This document shows, piece by piece, positions 8,725 to 17,318 of a DNA stretch of 64,000 bases. The stretch is from Hoeflea_A sp965228435 (lineage in GTDB: Bacteria > Pseudomonadota > Alphaproteobacteria > Rhizobiales > Rhizobiaceae): contig OZ245818.1 in assembly GCA_965228435.1 (NCBI GenBank), forward strand, positions 4,092,001 to 4,156,000. The letters are read 5' to 3'. Below the pieces are notes generated by a model. That model saw nothing but the letters and a program-made list of their open reading frames with translations. It made no database searches and had not been told where the DNA came from. Every line of letters begins with the position of its first letter. Position 1 is the first letter of the stretch. Made by a program: the position numbers and the translations under genes.

Positions 8725-9942
8725 ATGCAACCTGCCATGATCATTGTCGGTTCCGGCGAAGCGGGTGGATGCGCGGCGGTTGCCCTGCGCGAAGCCGGTT
8801 GGGACGGGCCCATCACGATGTTCGGGGAAGAGCGTCACGGTCCCTATGAGCGACCGCCCCTGTCGAAGCAGCTGCTGACCGACAGCGCCCCGCCGCAGGC
8901 ACGAGCGAGCGCCGAGACCGGCCGGTTTGGCGAACTTGATATTCAGCATCGGCCCAACAGCAAGGTGATCTCCATCGATCGTGACGCGCGGCAGATCAAA
9001 TTGCAGTCGGGTGAAATTGCGCCTTACACAAAGCTGCTTCTGGCGACCGGGGCGCGGGCAAGACTGCTCAAGGCGCCGGGTAGCGAGTATGCCCTTACCC
9101 TTCGGTCGTTTGAGGATGCCTGGGCCCTGCGTCACCTCTTCGGGGCCGGCGGCCACGCCATCATTGTCGGTGGCGGCTTCATTGGACTGGAACTGGCGGC
9201 GAGCGCAGTCAAGCTCGGAGGCCGGGCAAGCGTCATCGAAAGCCGCGAGCGCCTTTTGGCGCGGTCGGTGCCGCCCGAGCTGGCGGAGCGAATCCGCCAT
9301 GAGCATGAGCGTCGGGGCGTGCGCTTCCATTTTGGTGCGGATGTCAGCCAGGTGGAACGCCGGGCCGTCCTGCTCGACAATGGCGAACGCTTGACCGGCG
9401 ACGTGGTGGTCAGCGGCATCGGCTCTGAACCCGATGTCGCGCTGGCGCGCAAGGCGGGACTGCGGGTGGCTGACGGGATCGTCACTAATGCTAGTCTTTG
9501 CAGCAGCGATCCTTGGATCTTCGCCTGCGGCGATTGCGCCGCCAGTGTCCTCCCCCGTTTCGGCGACAAGCCGATCCGTTTCGAGAGCTGGCAGGTGGCG
9601 CGCGAGCAGGGCGTTCTTGCCGGCCGAAACATGGCCGGCGCCGGCGAGACGCAACGGCTCGTGCCGTGGTTCTGGTCGGATCAATACGATTTGCATCTGC
9701 AAATTGCCGGCCTGCCGCGCCTTGGTCACAGCACCATAGAACGGCGGCTCCCGGATGAAACACTGTTGCAGTTCCATCTCGACGGAGAGGGCCGACTGGT
9801 CGGTGCGGCGGCTCTGGGCGACCGGTCGAAACTGGCCCGCGACATGCGTGTCGTCCAGAAACTGATTTCGCGCGAGGCCAGGCCGGATCCGGCCGTGCTG
9901 GCGATGCCGGATCGACGGCTCAAAACTCTGTTGGCAGCTTAG
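8725..9942 (+). CDS. FAD/NAD(P)H-dependent ferredoxin reductase
   Basis: This 405-residue flavoprotein starts 5 bases after the Rieske gene. It has an N-terminal FAD-binding GSGEAGG motif at about residues 9-15, KLLLATGARAR, a second dinucleotide motif VGGGFIGLELAA near residue 150, and IFACGDCAAS, which closes the FAD site. The C-terminal third resembles the reductase C-terminal domain of rhodocoxin/putidaredoxin reductases (WSDQYDLHLQIAG). It should pass electrons from NAD(P)H to the Rieske ferredoxin. The first glycine motif is GxGxxGG rather than the strict GxGxxG, which is common in this family. Confidence 0.87.
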   Translation: MQPAMIIVGSGEAGGCAAVALREAGWDGPITMFGEERHGPYERPPLSKQLLTDSAPPQARASAETGRFGELDIQHRPNSKVISIDRDARQIKLQSGEIAPYTKLLLATGARARLLKAPGSEYALTLRSFEDAWALRHLFGAGGHAIIVGGGFIGLELAASAVKLGGRASVIESRERLLARSVPPELAERIRHEHERRGVRFHFGADVSQVERRAVLLDNGERLTGDVVVSGIGSEPDVALARKAGLRVADGIVTNASLCSSDPWIFACGDCAASVLPRFGDKPIRFESWQVAREQGVLAGRNMAGAGETQRLVPWFWSDQYDLHLQIAGLPRLGHSTIERRLPDETLLQFHLDGEGRLVGAAALGDRSKLARDMRVVQKLISREARPDPAVLAMPDRRLKTLLAA

Positions 9943-9952
9943 GAGACCAAAC

Positions 9953-10762
9953 ATGCGGGATGAATCCCCGACCGTTGCCGACATCATGGCCCTGAAGGGC
10001 AGGCGTCAGCTCACCAAGTTGCGGGTCGAAAATCTTGATGAGGCCGCGGCTGCCCATTCGGCGGGCATCGACATGCTGTCGGTTCCGCCGGAACTGATTT
10101 CGCATCCGGATTTCCGTGCGGTGTGTCCGTCTCCCTTTGTGGTCGGCGGCCTTGAGCCCGGGCTTTTCGTCACCGAAGAAGACTATCTGCGGATCTCTTT
10201 CCGGCTGCTCAATGCCGGCGCCAACGCAGTCTATTGTGGCGCCAGTCTGCCGATCGTGCGGCGCTTGCGGGATGAAGGCATTCCTGTCGTCGGCCATGTC
10301 GGACTGATCCCGTCCCGGCGCACCTGGACCGGCGGCTTCAAGGCCGTCGGGCGGACGAGCGACAGTGCGTTGATGGTGTTCGAACAGACCCGCGCTTTGG
10401 AAGAAGCCGGGGCGTTTGCCGCGGAGATCGAAGTGGTTCCGCCTGCGGTTGCCGAGGCGATCTCCAAGCGCACGTCGATGCTGATGATCTCGATGGGAGC
10501 GGGTGCCGGGTGCGACGCGCAATATCTGTTTGCCTGTGACGTGCTGGGCAGCCACGAACGCCATTATCCGAGGCATTCCAAACGGTACCGCAATTTTGTC
10601 GACCATTACCGGCGGCTGCAGGAGGAGCGCGTTGCGGCCTTTCGCGACTATGCGCAGGATGTGGCGGAAGGCACTTTTCCGGAAGCGGGCCATCTGGTGG
10701 ATATTCCAAGTGAGGAACTGGCTCGCTTTCTGGAGGCGATCGGTCAGACGAAAGCAAACTGA
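9953..10762 (+). CDS. Divergent ketopantoate hydroxymethyltransferase (PanB)-like protein
   Basis: This 269-residue protein starts at an ATG with AGGAG 11 bases upstream. It follows the PanB TIM-barrel layout: GHVGLIPSRRTWTGGF aligns with the PanB GHLGLTPQ segment, AEIEVVPPAVAEAIS with the catalytic LECVP segment, and GAGAGCDAQYLFACDVLG with GAGxxxDGQ. The catalytic Glu is kept. However, the PanB metal ligands are not: the usual GDS is replaced around SVPPEL, LADLPF is replaced by VGGLEPGLF, and VKIEGG by VYCGAS. It is therefore unlikely to make ketopantoate. It may be an aldolase or lyase acting on a branched keto acid produced by its operon partners; that role is inference. Confidence 0.72.
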   Translation: MRDESPTVADIMALKGRRQLTKLRVENLDEAAAAHSAGIDMLSVPPELISHPDFRAVCPSPFVVGGLEPGLFVTEEDYLRISFRLLNAGANAVYCGASLPIVRRLRDEGIPVVGHVGLIPSRRTWTGGFKAVGRTSDSALMVFEQTRALEEAGAFAAEIEVVPPAVAEAISKRTSMLMISMGAGAGCDAQYLFACDVLGSHERHYPRHSKRYRNFVDHYRRLQEERVAAFRDYAQDVAEGTFPEAGHLVDIPSEELARFLEAIGQTKAN

Positions 10763-10788
10763 GGCGGCGGCGCCGTCGGGAGGAACAC

Positions 10789-11865
10789 ATGGCTAAATGG
10801 CGCGTTGCCGGCGTGAATTTCGATCACATGCACATGGGCGATCTGCTGCGCCAGGTACACGAACATCCGGATGCGGAAATCATTGGCGTCTATGATAAGT
10901 CACGGGAGCGGATGGGCCAGGCCATCGCCGACTTTTCCATTCCCGATGACCGTGTCTTCACGGATCTCGATGCCTGTATCGAACAATCGAAGCCGGATCT
11001 GGCGATCCTCTGCGCCGCAACGGCCGAACATGCGGATCATGTCGAGCAACTGGCGAAGCATCGGGTTCACATCATGGTCGAAAAGCCCTTCGCGGCGTCG
11101 GTCGCCGATGCGCGCCGAATGATGGCTGCGATGGAAGGGACGGGCAAGATGATGGCCATCAACTGGCCGCTCGCCTGGGTTTCCAGCCACGTGACCTGCA
11201 AACGGCTGATCGACGATGGGACCATCGGCGATCTCGTCGAAGTGCATTTTTACGACGGCAACCGCGGACCGCTGTATCATCTGGCCGACAAGGTGGAAGT
11301 CAGTGCCGAGGAGGTTGAGCGGCAGAAGCCCACCTCCTGGTGGTACAAGAAAGCGTCCGGCGGCGGCAGTCTGCTCGACTATCTGGGCTACGGCGCAACG
11401 CTGGGCACCTGGTTCCAGAACGGAAAAATCCCGCTCGAAGTTACCTCCGTGGTCGACGAGACGCCCGGGATCGAGGTGGACCAGCACTCCGTCACCGTTT
11501 GCCGCTACGAGCACGGGCTGTCGAAAATGGAAACGCGCTGGGGCACCTTCACCGATCCTTGGACGATCCAGCCGCAGCCAAAATGCGGCTTCGTGGTGGT
11601 CGGCACCGAAGGCACGATCGCCAGCTACGACTATGAAGACCACGTGACGGTGCAGACCCGCGCCACGCCGGAACCGACACCGGTTCCCGTCGACGAATTG
11701 CCCGTGGGCAAGCGCGGTCCGATCGAATATGTGCTCGACTGCCTGGAGCGAAATGAGCCGATTGGCGGACCTCTGGCGCCTGAGCTTTGCCTTGCCGCCC
11801 AGCGCATCGTCGATACCGCGGCGCTGTCGGCCGAGCAGAAGCGGACCCTGGAGCTGGTACCGTGA
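10789..11865 (+). CDS. Gfo/Idh/MocA-family dehydrogenase 1
   Basis: This 358-residue protein has an N-terminal Rossmann domain and the family hallmark VEKPFAASVADARRM at about residue 95, where Lys is the usual catalytic residue. The opening nucleotide-binding stretch, VAGVNFDHMHMGDLLRQV, lacks the ordinary GxGxxG pattern, so the cofactor geometry may be unusual. Enzymes of this family oxidise or reduce sugars, inositols and related polyols with NAD(P). A GGGAGGAA ribosome site precedes the ATG, and its stop overlaps the GTG of the second dehydrogenase. Confidence 0.82.
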   Translation: MAKWRVAGVNFDHMHMGDLLRQVHEHPDAEIIGVYDKSRERMGQAIADFSIPDDRVFTDLDACIEQSKPDLAILCAATAEHADHVEQLAKHRVHIMVEKPFAASVADARRMMAAMEGTGKMMAINWPLAWVSSHVTCKRLIDDGTIGDLVEVHFYDGNRGPLYHLADKVEVSAEEVERQKPTSWWYKKASGGGSLLDYLGYGATLGTWFQNGKIPLEVTSVVDETPGIEVDQHSVTVCRYEHGLSKMETRWGTFTDPWTIQPQPKCGFVVVGTEGTIASYDYEDHVTVQTRATPEPTPVPVDELPVGKRGPIEYVLDCLERNEPIGGPLAPELCLAAQRIVDTAALSAEQKRTLELVP

Positions 11866-12974
11866 CCGGCGATATGCCGGATACGGATACCTATGCGCTG
11901 ACCAGCGCCAATGCTGAGCAGGTCGACCCGCCGGACCTTGCCTACAAGCCTCCGCATCCGAGAAACTACAACCCGCGCATTGCCTTGATGGGGGCAGGCG
12001 GAATTGCCGCGGCTCATCTCGATGCTTATCGCGGTGCTGGCTTTGATGTGGCGACGATATGCAACCGCACCCTGTCGAAAGCGGTGTCGCGTCGTGACGA
12101 GTATTATCCGCAGGCGCGTGCCACCGACAATTACGACGCTGTGCTCGGTGATGAGACCATCGAGGTGGTCGACATCACGACCCACCCGCCTGAACGAGTG
12201 GAACTGATCGAAAAAGCCCTGAGAGCCGGCAAGCATGTCTTGTCGCAAAAACCCTTCGTGCTCGACCTGGACACCGGGGAACGACTTGTGCGTCTGGCGG
12301 CCGACAACGGAGTCAAATTGGCGGTCAACCAGAATGGCCGTTGGGCGCCGCATCTCGCTTACATGCGTGAAGCCGTAACGGCCGGTCTGATCGGCGATCT
12401 GATCAGCTGCCATATTTCCATTCACTGGGATCACAGCTGGATCAAAGGCACAGCATTCGAGCAGATCGACGATCTGGTGTTCTACGATTTTGCCATTCAC
12501 TGGTTCGACTTTCTGTCGAGCGTTGCTGGGGACCGGGCCACGTCGGTCTTTGCGACGACAGCCCGCGCGGCGGGACAGACTGTGGCCCCGCCGCTGCTGG
12601 CCCAGTGCCTGGTGCGGCTCGATGAGGGTCAGGCTTCCCTTGTTTTCGATGCGTCGACGCGCTTTGGCCCGCGTGACACGACCTATATCGCCGGAACCGC
12701 AGGCAGCCTAAGGAGCGACGGTCCGGATCTCGGGCAACAACAGGTGACATTGACGACAGAAGCCGGGCAAGCGGTCCCGGTACTCGAAGGCCAATGGTTC
12801 AATGACGGCTTCCGTGGGGCCATGGGCGAGTTGCTGTGCGCGATCGAGGAAAACCGAGAACCGCTCAATGGTGCAATGGGGAACCTGAGGAGCCTGGCGA
12901 TGGCGTTTGCCGCCATACAATCGGCGCGCACCGGTGCCGAGACAGATGTGGGGCGTGTTCGGCGGCTTCCGTGA
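11862..12974 (+). CDS. Gfo/Idh/MocA-family dehydrogenase 2
   Basis: This protein has 370 residues if the GTG at 11862 (GTGA overlap with the previous gene) is used; an ATG at 11874 is an alternative. After a 35-residue polar extension comes a clear Rossmann motif, ALMGAGGIAAAHLDAYRGAG, and then VLSQKPFVLDLDTGERL with the expected Lys-Pro. Two tandem, different dehydrogenases of this family suggest successive redox steps on one sugar-like substrate. This is the last gene of the oxygenase operon; a small CCGGG/CCCGG hairpin at about 13021-13034 follows. Confidence 0.82.
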   Translation: MTGDMPDTDTYALTSANAEQVDPPDLAYKPPHPRNYNPRIALMGAGGIAAAHLDAYRGAGFDVATICNRTLSKAVSRRDEYYPQARATDNYDAVLGDETIEVVDITTHPPERVELIEKALRAGKHVLSQKPFVLDLDTGERLVRLAADNGVKLAVNQNGRWAPHLAYMREAVTAGLIGDLISCHISIHWDHSWIKGTAFEQIDDLVFYDFAIHWFDFLSSVAGDRATSVFATTARAAGQTVAPPLLAQCLVRLDEGQASLVFDASTRFGPRDTTYIAGTAGSLRSDGPDLGQQQVTLTTEAGQAVPVLEGQWFNDGFRGAMGELLCAIEENREPLNGAMGNLRSLAMAFAAIQSARTGAETDVGRVRRLP

Positions 12975-13155
12975 AATTGTTTCTGGGTCCTTTGCACTCC
13001 TGGTTCTGGTTGTCTCGTATCCGGGTCAGCCCGGGATTCAGCATGCCGGCCAGAATTTTTCAAAAACAATTGACTGAATTTGGAGGTCCGACCTAGTCTC
13101 GACTTTAGTGCGCGGCGTGCATTCAGGTATTTTTTGATACAGGGGGGTGGCAGTC

Positions 13156-16100
13156 GTGGTTCATACACTGAGACTTATTTCCGATTATCCCGTTGGACAT
13201 CCAATGTGGGATTTTCTGCTAGACTGGGCGCAGACCATCGAAAATGAGTCGGCAGGCGAAATCGACGTCTCTCTGTTTCCTCCGGCTTCATTGGTGTCTG
13301 TGAACAGCGTCCTTGAGGCGGTTCAGACCGACTTGGCCCAGGCGGCCCTGACGCGTCTGCAGCAGTCGGATGCTCCTGCTTCGCTTCAGATATTTGGCTT
13401 GCCCTGTTTGTTTGCCGCCGACGAGCAGTCTGCACGAGCAGCCTGGCAAGGCTTCACAACCCATTTTGCGGGCAGCATTGACGACGTAAAGGTCCTTGGA
13501 GTCCATATCGCCAATGCGCAACAGCTGTTCACCAAGAGCCAAATCGACAATTTCGACGACCTGATCGGAATGAAAATTCGCACGTCCGGGCCCTATGTCA
13601 CCGATCTGATGGACGATCTGGGGGCTGCGCCGGTCGCGCTTCCGCTTGCGGAGGTATTTTCTGCTCTTCAGGCCGGCATCATCGACGGGGTCAGCCTTGG
13701 TCTTGATAGTCGGCCGATTCAGCTGGGATTACAAAATATCGCGCCCAACGTGTTGTTGTTTCCCGAGGGCAAGGGATTGCAGTCGACTCTGTTCGGGTTT
13801 GCGGTCAATGAGAGTTTCTATAACGGGCTGCCCGCCAACCTGCAGCTGGTTATCGACCAGAATACCGGCGAGGACTTCTCCGCCGCGGCAGGCAAGATCC
13901 TGGAAGATCTGGCCGACCAGCAGGCCGCCGCATTGCTGGGGGCACCAGCCGTCAATATTCAAACCCTTTCGGGGGATTGGCTGGACGATTGGAAGGACGC
14001 GATGACACCGGTCATCAACGCTGCCCTGAATGATCTGGACGGTCCGGGATTTGATGCCAATGCGGTTTATCAATCACTGGCCTCACAGCAGACCGGTAAC
14101 CAGTTGCCATCGGCCCAGGACGATCCGTTCTTTGTCGATCTCAACATGGCGTTTGCCATGGATCTGCCATCCGGCCTTCTCAGAAACGACAGCGATCCGG
14201 ATTTCGACCCTCTGACTGTAACGGTTTTTGATTATGGCGGCCCGGGAACCGTGCAGGTTAATCCCAATGGCACGTTCACCTATGCTCCAGCCCAGGATTT
14301 TGTTGGAACCGACACGTTCACCTACACGATAGAGGACGGAGAAGGAGGCTCCGCGGATGGGACGGTAACCATCAATGTCGGTCAGTTGCCCTTCAAACTG
14401 CAGGTTTTCGATTCCAACGGTTTGCCGTTGGGAGACAACGTCGCTCAGCCGGGCAATGCCATCGCATTTCTGCCCGAGACGTTTACACCGGCACAGGCGT
14501 CGGCGCTCCTTGATGAACTCGGCCCGATCGAGCTTTATTGCCGGCCGTCCGGCACCAACGACCAATTTCAGCATTTTTTCACTTTCGAGGGCGACCGCAA
14601 CGCCGTTGCAATCGATCCCGACCTGGTCGGGATGCAGATCATCGGCCGCGCGCAGAATGGCTCGGTTTTCCAGACAAACGGTATCGATGTCCTGCCACAT
14701 CCCGGTGTCGAACCGATAGGCGACCAGTCCTTCGGCAGTCTGTTGGTGGTCCCGGATGAAAATGCGCCCGGGAACCTCAATGTCAACACCAACACGATCG
14801 ACGACATCTTCGGATTCGGATCCGCGCCCAGCTTCTGTATCGAAGCCGAGTACTACAATGAAGGTCTTGGCCAGAGGGACACCTTCACATTCGATGCCAA
14901 GGACCTTGTATCGCCTACCGGATCCGGTGGCTTCAACTTCGACCTGGAAGAACTGAGTACGGCCATTCAAGACGAATTCAAGAGAATAAAGGGTGAAAAC
15001 GATTCCCTTATCGGAATGCGCCCTGTCGTTGGTGACCAGGTTTTTACCAAGTTCATCGAATTCCGCATTATCAAAAAGTACACCGACGGAAATGGTGGCG
15101 CGAAGATCGTCGATCGCTCGAAGTATCAGGAAATCATCGTCGAGGATGACGGTTCGTTTTCGCCTGAAAATAACATTACCACGATCGATTTCTCTTCACC
15201 GGTGCCACCCCCGACTGGACCTCACAACATCATCGGCAATGGTGGCGCCCTGGGCGATACCCTCATCGGGTCGACCAACACCAATATTCTCAACGGTGCC
15301 AACGGAGACGACACTCTGATCGGCACCGGCGTGTCCGACTCGCTGATTGGCGGCAGTGGCAACGATCTTGGCGTGGGCGGTCCGGGCTTCACCTTTTTCA
15401 ATGGCGGCGCCGATACCGACACGTTCCAGGTCAACGGCAACTATTTCGATTTTCTGGTTATCGACCGATCCACCGATGCAGTTTTCTTCAACACGCACAT
15501 TCTCGACATCCGTCCTGGCAACCCGCTGTCGGCAAATGTCATTCGCGAAGTTGAATTGGTGCGCTTCCTCGACGGAGTTTTGGATACGGCGACAAACGTG
15601 TTCACGTCCTTTGGCGGTTTTGCTCCCGACGGGACGCCGGTGCCAAGTTCAACCAGCTTCAACGGCTTCGTGTTCGATGACCAGGTGTTGTCCGACTACA
15701 AAGCGTTCGAAACAGTGGCCCCATTTCAGGCGCAGGGACTGTCATTCGGCCAGGCGGCGTTGACGGAATCAACCAGTGGCGTGCTGGAGTTCAACGGCCA
15801 CACCTATTCGATCGATCCACCCTTCAACGATTATCTGGACTTGCGGGAGGTTGATGGCCGTATTGAGGTGTTTGTGACCGACGCCGATTACTACAATTTC
15901 GCGCCACCCGGTACAGTAGATCAGTCTTTCTCGATTACGGTCACGAACGCACTTGGAAGCACGACCTACGACTTCCCTTTCTTCATCGGCCGTCCGGATG
16001 TGGCGCCGGTGACCGATCTCGGCCTGTCGGCTGTCACCGTGACCGAAAACGCCGATGCCGGAACGGTGATCGGTGCGGCGCAACTGACCTTTGTCGACGA

Positions 16101-17295
16101 TCCGGAGGTGGAAGAGGATTTTCTGCTTCAGATCTCCGGGGCGGATGCCGCACTGTTCGAGTTCGACGATGCCGGCAATCTGGTCGTCGCCAACGGTGCC
16201 AATATCGACTTCGAAACCCAGCAGACGGCCAACATCATCATCTCGGCCACCAACCTCAACGGCGAGGTGTTCGAGAAGGCCTTCGAGATCACCGTCGAGA
16301 ACATGCCGATCAGCGACATCACGATGGTCTCCGGCGGTACGGTGAAAGAAGGCGCTGCCGATGACACGGTGGTCGCCACCTTCGAGTCGTCGGAAAACCC
16401 GGTGGAACCAACCGCGGTGCTGTCCATTGTCTCCGGTGGCGACGGCCTCTTCTATCTCGACGGCAACGAGCTCAAGGTAGCGCCTAATGCCGGCTCGGTG
16501 TTCGACTTCGATGACCAGAGCAACTACTTCATCACTTTCTCCGCCACGGACGGCAATGGACTGGCCTATGAGGAGAGCTTCGACATCTTTGTGCAGAAGG
16601 CGGGGCCCATCCTGGGTACGCCGGACGAGGACATACTCGACGGCACCCAGTTCAGCGACGAAATCCTGGCCCTTGAGAGCGACGACATTATCAACGCATC
16701 CTTCGGCAACGACGATATCGACGGCGGGCCTGGCACGGACACGGTCGTCTATGCCCGAGGCCGCAACCAGGTCACCCATGACTGGATGAATGACGGCACC
16801 ATCGTGGTCACCCGCACCGCGCTGGGCGAGGGAACGGACACACTGACGAATGTCGAACGCATCGACCTCGATGACGGGTCGCTGCTTTATGATGTTGACA
16901 CACCCAATCTCGGCTTCGGCTACCGCATCTACCAGGCCTCCTTCGACCGCACGCCGGATGAGGGCGGCGTGCTGTTCTGGATCGGCGTTCTCGACGATCT
17001 CGATAACCAGGGCTGGAGCCAGTACGACAAGGAACAGTTCCTGGCGACGCAGTTCATCCAGTCGGACGAGTTCAAGGCTCTGTTCGGGGCGAACCCCACG
17101 AACGAAGAGTATATCGACGCGATGTACCAGAACGTGCTGGACAGGCTGCCGGACCAGGGCGGTTACGACTTCTGGGTGGGTGGCATGGTGAACGACGGGC
17201 TGACCCGTGAGGACATCCTGATCGCCTTCACCAAGAGCGACGAGAATGTCGACCGCACCGCGCCCGACATCGATGACGGGGTCTGGGTCGTTTAA
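13156..17295 (+). CDS. Giant protein 1: TRAP DctP-like domain fused to Ig/RTX/DUF4214
   Basis: This 1379-residue open frame starts with a GTG 9 bases after AGGGGGG; a GTG at 13147 is too close to that site. Residues 1-300 are a complete TRAP-type DctP ligand-binding domain without signal peptide, including DLIGMKIRTSG, whose Arg normally binds a carboxylate, and LQAGIIDGVSLG. Next come a Big_9/cadherin-like domain (about 318-410, LRNDSDPD), an unrecognised domain (410-690), Gly/Asp-rich RTX-like repeats (690-745), two cadherin-like repeats (955-1150), a short RTX segment (NDDIDGGPGTD) and a DUF4214 module to the end (VWVV). It probably leaves the cell by type I secretion. From the Big_9 domain on it matches the next three giant genes. 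Confidence 0.85.
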   Translation: MVHTLRLISDYPVGHPMWDFLLDWAQTIENESAGEIDVSLFPPASLVSVNSVLEAVQTDLAQAALTRLQQSDAPASLQIFGLPCLFAADEQSARAAWQGFTTHFAGSIDDVKVLGVHIANAQQLFTKSQIDNFDDLIGMKIRTSGPYVTDLMDDLGAAPVALPLAEVFSALQAGIIDGVSLGLDSRPIQLGLQNIAPNVLLFPEGKGLQSTLFGFAVNESFYNGLPANLQLVIDQNTGEDFSAAAGKILEDLADQQAAALLGAPAVNIQTLSGDWLDDWKDAMTPVINAALNDLDGPGFDANAVYQSLASQQTGNQLPSAQDDPFFVDLNMAFAMDLPSGLLRNDSDPDFDPLTVTVFDYGGPGTVQVNPNGTFTYAPAQDFVGTDTFTYTIEDGEGGSADGTVTINVGQLPFKLQVFDSNGLPLGDNVAQPGNAIAFLPETFTPAQASALLDELGPIELYCRPSGTNDQFQHFFTFEGDRNAVAIDPDLVGMQIIGRAQNGSVFQTNGIDVLPHPGVEPIGDQSFGSLLVVPDENAPGNLNVNTNTIDDIFGFGSAPSFCIEAEYYNEGLGQRDTFTFDAKDLVSPTGSGGFNFDLEELSTAIQDEFKRIKGENDSLIGMRPVVGDQVFTKFIEFRIIKKYTDGNGGAKIVDRSKYQEIIVEDDGSFSPENNITTIDFSSPVPPPTGPHNIIGNGGALGDTLIGSTNTNILNGANGDDTLIGTGVSDSLIGGSGNDLGVGGPGFTFFNGGADTDTFQVNGNYFDFLVIDRSTDAVFFNTHILDIRPGNPLSANVIREVELVRFLDGVLDTATNVFTSFGGFAPDGTPVPSSTSFNGFVFDDQVLSDYKAFETVAPFQAQGLSFGQAALTESTSGVLEFNGHTYSIDPPFNDYLDLREVDGRIEVFVTDADYYNFAPPGTVDQSFSITVTNALGSTTYDFPFFIGRPDVAPVTDLGLSAVTVTENADAGTVIGAAQLTFVDDPEVEEDFLLQISGADAALFEFDDAGNLVVANGANIDFETQQTANIIISATNLNGEVFEKAFEITVENMPISDITMVSGGTVKEGAADDTVVATFESSENPVEPTAVLSIVSGGDGLFYLDGNELKVAPNAGSVFDFDDQSNYFITFSATDGNGLAYEESFDIFVQKAGPILGTPDEDILDGTQFSDEILALESDDIINASFGNDDIDGGPGTDTVVYARGRNQVTHDWMNDGTIVVTRTALGEGTDTLTNVERIDLDDGSLLYDVDTPNLGFGYRIYQASFDRTPDEGGVLFWIGVLDDLDNQGWSQYDKEQFLATQFIQSDEFKALFGANPTNEEYIDAMYQNVLDRLPDQGGYDFWVGGMVNDGLTREDILIAFTKSDENVDRTAPDIDDGVWVV

Positions 17296-17318
17296 ACGTT
17301 CGACCAAGTCTCTGACGG

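Noticed and set aside
13156..14100. Separate TRAP binding-protein gene next to giant gene 1
   Set aside because: The frame continues without a stop into the Ig-like region, there is no signal peptide, and no internal start with a ribosome site was seen, so it is a fused domain.
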